Of a stretch of 32,286 nucleotides of DNA, positions 15,051-22,776 are shown one piece after another. The position numbers and the translations under genes were made by a program. The stretch's first letter is position 1. Each line of letters begins with the position of its first letter. The notes beneath the pieces were generated by a model that saw only the letters and a list, made by a program, of their open reading frames with translations, ran no database searches and was not told where the DNA came from. The stretch is taken from contig DATJJR010000103.1 of the NCBI GenBank assembly GCA_035492055.1, positions 1 to 32,286 of the forward strand, read 5' to 3'. Source of the DNA: Ga0074130 sp035492055 (lineage in GTDB: Bacteria > Pseudomonadota > Gammaproteobacteria > Burkholderiales > Rhodocyclaceae).

Positions 15051-16418
15051 CTAAATTTTCTTGGCCAGCTCAACGGCCTTACCGATGTACGACCACGGTG
15101 TCATTTCCATGAGACGCTTCTTTTCCGCTTCAGGAATCGCCAGGGTAGCAACGAAATTTTGCAAGGCTTCCTTGCTGATGCCCTTACCGCGCGTCAAATC
15201 CTTGAGTTGCTCATAGGGATTCGGCACAGCGTAGCGGCGCATCACGGTCTGCACCGGCTCGGCCAGCACTTCCCAACACGCATCGAGATCGGCACGCAGG
15301 CGTTCGGGTTCTGCTTCCAGCTTACCGAGGCCGCGCAAACAGGAGTCGTAGGCAAGCAGCGTGTAACCGATTGCCACGCCCATGTTGCGCAACACGGTTG
15401 AGTCGGTCAGGTCGCGTTGCAGGCGCGAGATCGGCAGCTTTTCGGCAAGATGGCGCAGCGTTGCGTTGGCAAGGCCCAGATTGCCTTCGGAATTTTCGAA
15501 GTCGATCGGATTGACCTTGTGCGGCATGGTCGACGAACCAATTTCACCGGCCTTGAGTTTTTGCTTGAAGTAGCCGAGCGAGATGTATTGCCAGATGTCG
15601 CGATTGGCATCGATCAGAATCGTGTTGGCACGGGCAATGGCATCGTAAAGCTCGGCCATGGCATCGTGCGGTTCAATCTGGATCGTGTAGTGATTGAACG
15701 TCAGGCCCAGCGATTCGATGAATTTCTGATTGAAGCCTTCCCAGTCGAAGTCGGGATACGCCGACAGGTGAGCGTTGTAGTTGCCAACCGCACCATTGAA
15801 TTTGGCCGTCATCGCCACATCGCCAATGCGCGCACGCGCACGGATCAGACGCGCGGCGATGTTCGCCATTTCCTTGCCCAGTGTTGTCGGCGAAGCCGGT
15901 TGCCCGTGCGTATGCGAAAGCATGGGCAGCTCGGCCAGATCGTGCGCAAGTTGACGAAAGCGATGGAGTACCTTGTCGTAGGCCGGCAGCAGCACGGCGT
16001 CGCGCGATTCTTGCAACATCAACGCATGCGAAGTGTTGTTGATGTCTTCGGACGTGCAGGCAAAGTGAATGAATTCGGTTGCCGCAGTGACTTCGGCGTT
16101 ATTGGCGAGGCGCGCCTTGAGCCAATACTCCATCGCCTTCACGTCGTGATTGGTGCGTGCTTCGATTTCTTTCACCGCCTCGGCATCAGCTTCGCTGAAC
16201 GTGGCAATCACGTCGGCCAATTCAGCCAGCGTCGCGGCAGAGAAAGATTTGATTTCCGCAATTGAAGGCTCGGCGGCAAGCGCCTTGAGCCATTCGATTT
16301 CGACCTTGACGCGATTCTTGATAAGGCCGAACTCCGAAAAATACGGACGCAAAGCATCGAGTTTCGCAGCATAGCGGCCGTCAAGCGGCGAAAGGGCGGT
16401 CAGCGCAGAAAGGCTCAT
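15051..16418 (-). CDS. purB: Adenylosuccinate lyase
   Basis: PurB catalyses two fumarate-releasing steps of purine synthesis (SAICAR to AICAR, adenylosuccinate to AMP). The 455-residue product keeps the catalytic His171 (LSHTHGQPASP) and the mobile signature loop GSSTMPHKVNPIDFENSEGN with Ser295. Numbering agrees with the E. coli enzyme. I chose the ATG at 16418 because it gives the family N-terminus (LTALSPLDGRY); a TTG at 16436 would add six residues. No clear ribosome-binding site is visible. It diverges from the glutathione S-transferase gene across a region with a 16-bp palindrome. Confidence 0.97.
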   Translation of the reverse strand: MSLSALTALSPLDGRYAAKLDALRPYFSEFGLIKNRVKVEIEWLKALAAEPSIAEIKSFSAATLAELADVIATFSEADAEAVKEIEARTNHDVKAMEYWLKARLANNAEVTAATEFIHFACTSEDINNTSHALMLQESRDAVLLPAYDKVLHRFRQLAHDLAELPMLSHTHGQPASPTTLGKEMANIAARLIRARARIGDVAMTAKFNGAVGNYNAHLSAYPDFDWEGFNQKFIESLGLTFNHYTIQIEPHDAMAELYDAIARANTILIDANRDIWQYISLGYFKQKLKAGEIGSSTMPHKVNPIDFENSEGNLGLANATLRHLAEKLPISRLQRDLTDSTVLRNMGVAIGYTLLAYDSCLRGLGKLEAEPERLRADLDACWEVLAEPVQTVMRRYAVPNPYEQLKDLTRGKGISKEALQNFVATLAIPEAEKKRLMEMTPWSYIGKAVELAKKI

Positions 16419-16482
16419 GGCAATAATTTGCGGCAAATACGATAAATGCGGATTTTATCATGCGGGCCATCATGGCCTGCGT

Positions 16483-16498
16483 TGCAACATATGTTGCA
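16483..16498. promoter_or_regulatory. 16-bp perfect palindrome between purB and gst
   Basis: TGCAACATATGTTGCA is perfectly symmetric. It lies 65 nt upstream of the purB start and about 113 nt upstream of the gst start, in the only intergenic region between two diverging genes. This is a good position for an operator. It does not resemble the E. coli PurR box (ACGCAAACGTTTGCGT) closely. Confidence 0.45.
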
Positions 16499-16557
16499 GT
16501 TCATCCGGAACACGTCTGATCATGCAGTAATCAGGGCGGTCGCAAAAAAGGTGCATG

Positions 16558-16563
16558 TATAAT
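16558..16563 (+). promoter_or_regulatory. Candidate -10 box for the gst gene
   Basis: A consensus TATAAT lies 48 nt upstream of the gst start codon in an AT-rich stretch. No good -35 box is present at 16-18 nt, so an activator may be needed, or the match may be chance. Confidence 0.4.
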
Positions 16564-16610
16564 TTCACAAACCCAAGATCCCAGATCGCACCACGCAAAG
16601 TGAATCGTCA

Positions 16611-17219
16611 ATGAAGCTGATCGGCACCTACACAAGCCCCTTCGTCCGCAAAGTCCGCATCGTCCTCGCGGAAAAGAAAGTCGATTATGAATTCATCATC
16701 GACTCGCCCTGGGCCAAGGACAACACCGTCGCCAACTACAATCCGTTGGGCAAGATTCCGGTGCTCGTACTGGACGACGAAACCGCACTTTATGATTCAC
16801 GCGTGATTGTCGAGCACATCGACACCGGCACGCCGAATAATAAATTGATGCCGACATCCGGCCGTGAACGGACGCTCGTCAAGCGCTGGGAGGCACTGGG
16901 CGATGAAATCTGCGACGCATCGATAAAAGCCCATCTCGAAAGCAAGCGCAAGGATGGTGAGCGCAGCGAAGGCTGGATCAATCGCCAACGCACGCGCATC
17001 GTCAACACCCTCAGCCATATCGACGCCGATATTGGCGAACGTGCCTGGTTGCATAGCAATACGTTCTCATTGGCCGACATCGCTATCGGCAATGCGCTTG
17101 GCCACCTCGATTTTCGCCACGCCGATTACGACTGGCGTGCAGGCAATCCGAATCTCGCACGCTTTTTCGAAAAGCTGATGCAACGGCAGTCGTTCATCGA
17201 CACTGTGCCGCACGAGTAA
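16611..17219 (+). CDS. Glutathione S-transferase family protein (YibF-like)
   Basis: A 202-residue soluble protein with an N-terminal thioredoxin-like domain (about 1-75: TYTSPFVRKVRIVLAEKKVD, NPLGKIPVLVLDD with the cis-Pro, and the glutathione-binding DSRVIVEHID) and an all-helical C-terminal domain (about 85-200, with TFSLADIAIGNALGHLDFR). The N-terminus MKLIGTYTSPFVRK and the length match E. coli YibF well. The Ser at position 9 of SPFVRK may be the catalytic-type residue. The reaction is unknown. No strong ribosome-binding site is seen. The gene diverges from purB and converges with mnmA, with a shared terminator. Confidence 0.9.
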   Translation: MKLIGTYTSPFVRKVRIVLAEKKVDYEFIIDSPWAKDNTVANYNPLGKIPVLVLDDETALYDSRVIVEHIDTGTPNNKLMPTSGRERTLVKRWEALGDEICDASIKAHLESKRKDGERSEGWINRQRTRIVNTLSHIDADIGERAWLHSNTFSLADIAIGNALGHLDFRHADYDWRAGNPNLARFFEKLMQRQSFIDTVPHE

Positions 17220-17236
17220 TCAAGGCTTCGAGCGCA

Positions 17237-17283
17237 AAACAACAAGGCCCGCCCGGACATAAAACCGGCGGGCCTTGTTGTTT
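17237..17283. terminator. Bidirectional terminator between gst and mnmA
   Basis: AAACAACAAGGCCCGCCCGG (17237-17256) pairs with CCGGCGGGCCTTGTTGTTT (17265-17283) with one bulged C; the loop is ACATAAAA. The A-rich and T-rich outer arms give a T-rich tail in both directions. The outer arms are nearly the same as in the terminator at 14567-14612. Confidence 0.88.
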
Positions 17284-17298
17284 GAGCGGCATTGAGAA

Positions 17299-18408
17299 TC
17301 AAACGATGATGCCGCCACCCAAACACACCGTGCTTTCATAAAGCACGACGCTTTGTCCAGGTGTCACTGCCCATTGCGGCTGGGCGAAATTCACCTCGCA
17401 GTTGTCAGCATCAACACGGGGCACTTCGCACGGCGCATCCGGCTGGCGATAGCGCGTCTTGGCGTTGTAGACCCAATGCGTGTGTGGTGCATCACCAGAC
17501 ACCCACGCCAGATCACTTGCCATGAGATCGGGTTTCAGCAACGCCGGATGATCATGTCCCTGCACAACGTAAAGGACGTTCTTCTCCATGTCCTTCTTCG
17601 CCACGTACCACGGCAATTCCGGCGCACCTTTGACACCGCCTATGCCCAAGCCGTCGCGCTGACCGATGGTGTGATACATCAAGCCTTGATGCTTGCCCAT
17701 CACCTTGTCGGTATCGAGATTGCGGATTTCGCCAGGCTGCGTCGGCAGGTAACGTTGCAGGAATTCGCGGAAAGGGCGTTCGCCAATAAAGCAGATACCC
17801 GTCGAATCTTTCTTGGCGAAATTCGGTAATTGCGCATCCTCGGCAATCTTGCGCAGGTCGCGCTTGAAGATGTGACCGATGGGAAACATCGTGTTCCGCA
17901 ACTGCGCCTGATTCAGGCGATGCAGGAAATAGCTTTGATCCTTGCTGCCATCCTCGGCCTTGAGCAATTGCATCTTGCCCTGAAATTCGCGCACTTGCGC
18001 GTAGTGGCCGGTGGCAATGCGTTCTGCGCCAAGGCCCATGGCGTGGTCGAGGAATGCCTTGAACTTGATTTCGGCATTGCACAACACGTCCGGATTCGGC
18101 GTGCGGCCTGCCTGGTATTCACGTAGAAACTCGGCAAACACACGATCCTTGTATTCGGCGCTGAAATTCACCACCTCAAGGTCGACGCCAATCACGTCGC
18201 ACACGGAGGCAACGTCGATCAAGTCCTGGCGCGTCGAGCAATATTCGCTGTCATCATCATCTTCCCAGTTCTTCATGAACAGGCCGACGACCTTCCAGCC
18301 GCGCTGCTTGAGCAGCAGCGCCGTCACCGATGAATCGACACCACCGGACATGCCGACAACAACGGTACGCCCCTTCCCCGCCTCGATCTTTTCAATATCT
18401 TTCTGCAT
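17299..18408 (-). CDS. mnmA: tRNA-specific 2-thiouridylase MnmA
   Basis: MnmA makes 2-thiouridine at wobble position 34 of tRNAs for Lys, Glu and Gln. The 369-residue product has the ATP-binding PP-loop VVGMSGGVDSSV (about 17-28), catalytic Cys110 (TPNPDVLCNAEIKF) and Cys206 (DSTGICFIGERPF). Length and cysteine positions agree with E. coli MnmA. I chose the ATG at 18408, with GAGG 9 nt upstream; an earlier start at 18441 would lie inside the upstream gene. It is 1 nt downstream of the stop of the exported-protein gene, in the same direction, after nudJ. Confidence 0.97.
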   Translation of the reverse strand: MQKDIEKIEAGKGRTVVVGMSGGVDSSVTALLLKQRGWKVVGLFMKNWEDDDDSEYCSTRQDLIDVASVCDVIGVDLEVVNFSAEYKDRVFAEFLREYQAGRTPNPDVLCNAEIKFKAFLDHAMGLGAERIATGHYAQVREFQGKMQLLKAEDGSKDQSYFLHRLNQAQLRNTMFPIGHIFKRDLRKIAEDAQLPNFAKKDSTGICFIGERPFREFLQRYLPTQPGEIRNLDTDKVMGKHQGLMYHTIGQRDGLGIGGVKGAPELPWYVAKKDMEKNVLYVVQGHDHPALLKPDLMASDLAWVSGDAPHTHWVYNAKTRYRQPDAPCEVPRVDADNCEVNFAQPQWAVTPGQSVVLYESTVCLGGGIIV

Positions 18409-18409
18409 A

Positions 18410-19060
18410 TCAGTCGGCCTCAATCGAAGGCCCGCCTCCACTTTTCCATGCTTCCAGCGGCAAAATCACTGCCGGCTGTCCATTATTCACGAACCAGCTA
18501 TCGACCACAAAACGATCCGGCGTCGCCTCGTCCGGTGCTTCGGGATGTTCTTCTATCTTCACGTCAGGCAACCATGGCGGCGTTTCTTCGATCGCCGCCG
18601 AAAAATGCTGGAACATGAAAAAGTGCACGCGCCGCACTGGCTCCAGCACGGCGTGATAACGCAACCAACCACGCGCATCGATCATTTTCAGCAGGCGCGT
18701 CGTCGTGGTCGAATGATCGATGCAATCCATTGCGCCGTTCACCGCATTATCCGCAAGATTCCCGCCGCGATCAGCGTAGATCGGTGATTGCTGGCCGGCC
18801 CAGAAGTACAACTTCCCGATCACGACCGACAAGCTCTCACGCTCCGCAGCAGCAGAATCCGCCAACGCCAGCGTACGCTTGACCCATGTCAGTTGCGCTT
18901 CGGTGAAACGCACCGTCGACGCCGACGCACAACCGTAGTTGTAACAAACACTGAGTGCTTCATCTGCACACGCGGCCGTACACATCAACAAAGCACTTAG
19001 CAGCGCAAACGCGCCGATCAGATACTGCAACCAACGATGTCTAAATTCGACCGTCAGCAC
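18410..19060 (-). CDS. Exported protein of unknown function, possible transglutaminase-like fold
   Basis: A 216-residue protein that I do not recognise by name. It begins with a basic region and a hydrophobic segment (about 11-31, ending CTAACADE), so it is exported or anchored. Then come VCYNYGCAS (Cys39, Cys44), a helical part, and a strongly patterned core: NGAMDCIDHSTTTTRLL (Cys113 at a helix start), GWLRYHAVLEPVRRVHFFMF (His136, His146, His152) and FVVDSWFVNNG (Asp187). A Cys, His, Asp order with Cys at the start of a helix and W-rich strands is the layout of transglutaminase or papain-like folds (inference). The GTG start at 19060 overlaps the end of nudJ, and the stop is 1 nt from mnmA, so it is tightly coupled to both. 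Confidence 0.75.
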   Translation of the reverse strand: MLTVEFRHRWLQYLIGAFALLSALLMCTAACADEALSVCYNYGCASASTVRFTEAQLTWVKRTLALADSAAAERESLSVVIGKLYFWAGQQSPIYADRGGNLADNAVNGAMDCIDHSTTTTRLLKMIDARGWLRYHAVLEPVRRVHFFMFQHFSAAIEETPPWLPDVKIEEHPEAPDEATPDRFVVDSWFVNNGQPAVILPLEAWKSGGGPSIEAD

Positions 19061-19518
19061 CGCGCGTAATGACGAATCAGGTCAAGCGGGAAACGCCGCC
19101 CGGCCAAATAATCCTGCACACAACGCCACAACAATGGACTGCGATGCAAATGTTGTGTCGCTTCGATTTCCGCCGGTGTTTTCCATACGGCGCGAAGAAT
19201 ACCGGTATCGAGGGCGCGCCCTTCTTCGAGTGCAGCCAAGGTGCCGCAGAAAGCAAAGCGCAGATACGTCAGTTCCGGCTTTGTTGCCGGGCCCCACTGA
19301 TAAATACCAACCAGTTCAGTCGGCGTGAAATGCCACGCCGTTTCTTCCAATGTTTCGCGAGCGCAGGCATCAACCAGCGACTCACCGTCGTCAAGATGAC
19401 CAGCCGGCTGGTTGAAGCGAATGCCGTCATCGGTTTCCTCTTCAACGAGCAGAAACTTGCCGTCACGTTCGATGACAGCGGCGACAGTGGCATGCGGTTT
19501 CCAGATTCGATCATTCAT
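19054..19518 (-). CDS. nudJ: Nudix hydrolase, NudJ-like
   Basis: A 154-residue Nudix enzyme. The Nudix box is complete at about residues 40-62 (GHLDDGESLVDACARETLEE, then TAW). The flanks VAAVIERDGKFLLVEE, FNQPAGHL, SPLLWRCVQDYLAGRRFPLD match E. coli NudJ, a phosphatase acting on thiamine-pathway HMP-PP and on nucleoside di/triphosphates. In E. coli nudJ lies next to mnmA and close to purB, and the same neighbours occur here, which supports the name. Its stop codon overlaps the GTG start of the exported-protein gene. It diverges from ilvE. Confidence 0.92.
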   Translation of the reverse strand: MNDRIWKPHATVAAVIERDGKFLLVEEETDDGIRFNQPAGHLDDGESLVDACARETLEETAWHFTPTELVGIYQWGPATKPELTYLRFAFCGTLAALEEGRALDTGILRAVWKTPAEIEATQHLHRSPLLWRCVQDYLAGRRFPLDLIRHYARC

Positions 19519-19618
19519 GGCGCGTATTTTACTTGGCTTGCCGCAGAGGCTTCGAGGGAACCGGCAAATCGGCTAAAATCCCTCTCTTTACGCTCACCTA
19601 GCTGGAGATCGATTCATC

Positions 19619-20539
19619 ATGTCCATGTCCGACCGCGACGGCTTCATTTGGTACGACGGCAAGCTCGTGCCCTGGCGGGAGGCCAACACTCACGTGTTGA
19701 CGCATTCGCTGCACTACGGTTTGTCCCTGTTTGAAGGGGTTCGCGCCTACAAGACTGACAAGGGCACGGCGATCTTCCGCCTCAAAGAGCATACGGATCG
19801 CCTGTTCAATTCGGCGCACATCTTCCGCATGACCATGCCGTGGGACAAGAACACGCTGATGGAAGCGCAGAAGGAAGTCGTGCGCGTGAACAAGCTTGAG
19901 TCCGGCTATATCCGCCCGGTCGCCTTCTACGGTTCGGAAAAGATGGGCATCAGCCCGAAGGGTGCTGCCACCCACGTCGCCGTCGCCGCTTGGCCCTGGG
20001 GCGCCTACCTCGGCGAAGAAGGTCTAGAGCGTGGCATCCGCATCAAGACCTCCAGTTTCACGCGTCACCACGTCAATGTGACGATGTGCCGCGCCAAGTA
20101 CGCCGCCTCGTACGCCAACTCCATCCTCGCCCATATGGAAGCCGAGGACGACGGCTACGACGAAGCGCTGCTGCTCGACGTCGACGGTTTCGTGGCCGAA
20201 GGGGCCGGTGAAAACCTGTTCATCATCAAGGACGGCCAGATCTACGAACCGGAAATTGCCTCGGCGCTGATCGGTATCACCCGTTCAACGATTCACGCGC
20301 TGGCCAAGGATCTCGGCTATAGCATCGTCTCCAAGCGTCTGACACGCGACGACGTGTACACCGCCGACGAAGCTTTCTTCACCGGCACCGCCGCTGAAGT
20401 CACACCGATCCGCGAACTCGACCGCCGCCAGATTGGCGAAGGCCGCCGTGGCCCGATCACCACGAAACTTCAAGCGAAGTACTTCGACGTGGTCAACGGT
20501 CGTGCACCGGAATACGCCCACTGGCTGACGCTGGTTTAA
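19619..20539 (+). CDS. ilvE: Branched-chain amino acid aminotransferase
   Basis: IlvE carries out the last step of valine, leucine and isoleucine synthesis with pyridoxal phosphate. The 306-residue product is a fold-type IV aminotransferase: THSLHYGLSLFEGVRAYKTD near residues 28-47, Lys160 as the likely cofactor lysine (CRAKYAASYANS), DGFVAEGAGENLFIIKDG, and EAFFTGTAAEVTPIRELD. Numbering agrees with the E. coli enzyme. The start is the ATG at 19619, with GGAG upstream; an ATG two codons later is also possible. A small zinc-finger gene follows after 56 nt, a pairing common in betaproteobacteria. Confidence 0.96.
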   Translation: MSMSDRDGFIWYDGKLVPWREANTHVLTHSLHYGLSLFEGVRAYKTDKGTAIFRLKEHTDRLFNSAHIFRMTMPWDKNTLMEAQKEVVRVNKLESGYIRPVAFYGSEKMGISPKGAATHVAVAAWPWGAYLGEEGLERGIRIKTSSFTRHHVNVTMCRAKYAASYANSILAHMEAEDDGYDEALLLDVDGFVAEGAGENLFIIKDGQIYEPEIASALIGITRSTIHALAKDLGYSIVSKRLTRDDVYTADEAFFTGTAAEVTPIRELDRRQIGEGRRGPITTKLQAKYFDVVNGRAPEYAHWLTLV

Positions 20540-20595
20540 TCCGCCTGATTTGCCTGATCTGATTTGCCTGGTTTAAACACTCAAGGAAACCGAAG

Positions 20596-20796
20596 ATGAG
20601 CCAAGCCCAAGACACCGCTCGCGAAGTCAATGTCACCGCGCATGACCTGCCGCTGCACTGCCCGCAACCGGGTGCACCATTGTGGGCGCGTCACCCGCGT
20701 GTTTTCCTTGATGTGTTGAAAACCGGCGACATGAAATGCCCTTATTGCGGCACGCATTACCATTTCACCGGCGAACATCCCAAGGGCAGCCATTGA
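20596..20796 (+). CDS. CHCC-type zinc-finger protein
   Basis: A 66-residue protein of the zf-CHCC family, related to the zinc-binding part of mitochondrial NDUFS6. The motif can be seen as LPLHCPQPGAPLWARHPRVF (Cys and His), then MKCPYCGTHYHF. The four ligands are probably Cys22, His33, Cys48 and Cys51. AAGGAAACC stands before the ATG. It follows ilvE in the same direction, as in many betaproteobacteria, but its role is unknown. Confidence 0.9.
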   Translation: MSQAQDTAREVNVTAHDLPLHCPQPGAPLWARHPRVFLDVLKTGDMKCPYCGTHYHFTGEHPKGSH

Positions 20797-20945
20797 TGTG
20801 ATGTTTTGGCGCCGCTCCTCGTTCAGTAGAGCGGGTCGGCGCTTCACATGCCTTTGGCATGATGTCAGATTCGTTACGGCTTTTTACACCGATTCGTCCG
20901 GCATAAAAGCCTTCATTCTGCCTAGCCCGGATGTAAGATAAGCGC

Positions 20946-21380
20946 ATGCCGGCAATCAAGAAAACCCTCTTCGCCAGTCCGCAAGACGTGGAAGCTGCTT
21001 TCTACGATGCGCTCGCACGCGGCGACCTCGAAGCCATCATGGCAGTCTGGGCGGAAGATGAGGAAATCATCTGCATCCATCCTAGTGGCGGACGTCTCAG
21101 CGGCTATGCCGCCATTCGCGAGGCCTGGGCACAAGTGTTCGGCAGCGGCCAGCGCCTCAACGTGCGCCATTCAGTACAAAGCCGCCATCAAGATCCACTG
21201 ACTGCCGTTCACAACGTAGTCGAGGAAATCGCGTTGCAAACCGACCCCGGTCAGCGTGCACCCGTCATTGCCACCAACGTCTATGTGCGCAGCGCAGTCG
21301 GCTGGCGCATGATCGTTCATCACGCCTCGCCCGCCCCGCACGGTACACAGCTCGAGGCCGCTCCATCAATACTGCATTAA
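20946..21380 (+). CDS. NTF2-like / SnoaL-like domain protein
   Basis: A 144-residue soluble protein with one cone-shaped alpha-beta domain: VEAAFYDALARGDLEAIMAV, WAEDEEIICIHPSGGRLSGYA, IREAWAQVFG, and the ending GWRMIVHHASPAP. The order of helix pair, then W-x-D/E-D-E, then G-x-x-A-I, is typical of the NTF2/SnoaL_3 (DUF4440-type) group, whose members are small-molecule enzymes or binding proteins. The substrate is unknown. The ATG at 20946 has no strong ribosome-binding site. It lies 10 nt upstream of the algC-type gene, so the two are probably co-transcribed. Confidence 0.8.
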   Translation: MPAIKKTLFASPQDVEAAFYDALARGDLEAIMAVWAEDEEIICIHPSGGRLSGYAAIREAWAQVFGSGQRLNVRHSVQSRHQDPLTAVHNVVEEIALQTDPGQRAPVIATNVYVRSAVGWRMIVHHASPAPHGTQLEAAPSILH

Positions 21381-21390
21381 GGCCCGTCCC

Positions 21391-22776
21391 ATGACACTTC
21401 CAGCAGCAGAAATTTTCAAGGCCTATGACATTCGGGGCATCGTCGACAATACGCTGACGGTCGACGCTGTCCGTCAAATCGGCCGCGCGCTTGGCAGCGA
21501 GGCACTTGTGCGCAAGCAAAAAGCCATTGCTGTTGGCCGTGATGGGCGTTTATCCGGTCCGTCTCTGTTGCAGGCCTTGGCCGAAGGCATCATGGCAGCC
21601 GGTGTCGATGTCATCGACCTCGGTTGCGTAACAACCCCGACCGCCTATTTCGCTGCATTCGAGTTGGGCACCGACTCCTGCGTCGCAGTCACCGGCAGCC
21701 ACAATCCACCCGACTACAACGGTCTCAAGATGGTGCTCGGTGGTGAGACGCTTTACGGCGAGCAAATCCAAGCACTCCGCGAACGCATCGAGACCGGCAA
21801 TCTCGCTTCGGGCAACGGCAAGATGATGCACGCCGACGTACGCAGGCCCTATATCGACCGCATCGTCAGCGACGTCAAGCTGGCGCGCAAGATGAAGATC
21901 GTGATTGATGCTGGCAACGGCGTCGGCGGCGGCATTGCACCGGAACTGTTCAGGCGACTCGGCTGCGAAGTCATTGAATTGTTTTGCGAGGTCGACGGGC
22001 ATTTCCCGAATCATCATCCCGATCCGAGCAAGCCGGAAAACCTGCAAGACCTGATTCGCGCGCTCAAGGAAACCGATGCGGAAATCGGCATTGCCTTTGA
22101 CGGCGACGCCGACCGTCTTGGTGTCGTCACCAAGGATGGTGAAATCATTTACGCGGATCGTCAGGTCATGCTTTTCGCAGCCGACGTGTTGGCACGCAAT
22201 CGCGGTGCCGAGATCATCTACGATGTGAAGTGTTCGCGCCTGCTGGCCGAATCGATCCGTTACCAAAAGGGCAAGCCCCTGATGTGGAAAACCGGACACG
22301 CATTGATCAAGGCCAAGATGCGCGAAACCGGTGCCGTGCTGGCGGGCGAAATGAGCGGCCACATCTTCTTCAAGGAACGCTGGTACGGCTTCGACGATGG
22401 TGTCTATGCCGGCGCTCGCCTGCTTGAGATTCTGTCGCGCTGGCAAGACGCCAACTGGCCGCTCAAGCATTTACCGCAATCGATCTCCACACCAGAACTC
22501 AACATCAAGATGCAGGAGGGCGAACCGCATCGCCTCATCGCAAACCTGCAAGCCAAGGCAAAAACCTTGTTCCCCGACGCACGCGAGATCATCGACATCG
22601 ACGGCGTACGCGCGGAATTTGCCGATGGCTTCGGTCTCGCACGTGCCTCGAACACCACGCCCGTCGTCGTGTTGCGCTTCGAAGCCGATACGCCGGCAGC
22701 GTTGGCTCGCATACAGGCAGCATTCAAGCAGGCACTGGAAAGTGTCTGGCCGGGGTTGCAGGTTGTCTTCGATTGA
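21391..22776 (+). CDS. algC: Phosphomannomutase/phosphoglucomutase
   Basis: This enzyme interconverts hexose 1- and 6-phosphates for sugar-nucleotide, LPS and exopolysaccharide synthesis. The 461-residue product has all four loops of the alpha-D-phosphohexomutase family: phosphoserine loop TGSHNPPDYN (Ser103), metal loop DGDADR (237-242), sugar-recognition loop GEMSGH (319-324), and phosphate-binding RASNTTPVVVLRFE near the C-terminus. Length agrees with Pseudomonas AlgC and betaproteobacterial ManB-type enzymes; the symbol is by family, and manB is an alternative. The NTF2-like gene ends 10 nt upstream, and the EAL/HDOD gene starts inside its last codons. Confidence 0.94.
   Translation: MTLPAAEIFKAYDIRGIVDNTLTVDAVRQIGRALGSEALVRKQKAIAVGRDGRLSGPSLLQALAEGIMAAGVDVIDLGCVTTPTAYFAAFELGTDSCVAVTGSHNPPDYNGLKMVLGGETLYGEQIQALRERIETGNLASGNGKMMHADVRRPYIDRIVSDVKLARKMKIVIDAGNGVGGGIAPELFRRLGCEVIELFCEVDGHFPNHHPDPSKPENLQDLIRALKETDAEIGIAFDGDADRLGVVTKDGEIIYADRQVMLFAADVLARNRGAEIIYDVKCSRLLAESIRYQKGKPLMWKTGHALIKAKMRETGAVLAGEMSGHIFFKERWYGFDDGVYAGARLLEILSRWQDANWPLKHLPQSISTPELNIKMQEGEPHRLIANLQAKAKTLFPDAREIIDIDGVRAEFADGFGLARASNTTPVVVLRFEADTPAALARIQAAFKQALESVWPGLQVVFD

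Noticed and set aside
15417..16265. 282-codon open frame antisense to purB
   Set aside because: Shadow of purB; composition is typical of a reversed coding strand.
20847..20861. CATGCC-TTT-GGCATG hairpin between the zinc-finger and NTF2-like genes
   Set aside because: Only 6 bp, no T-run and no clear position relative to a promoter; could be chance.
21550..22470. 306-codon open frame antisense to algC
   Set aside because: Shadow of a certain gene, with low-quality His/Gln/Asp-rich composition and no recognisable domain.
22397..22762. N-terminal extension of the EAL/HDOD frame inside algC
   Set aside because: The extra 120 residues are out-of-frame algC sequence, rich in Arg and Ser, and not part of the YuxH family.
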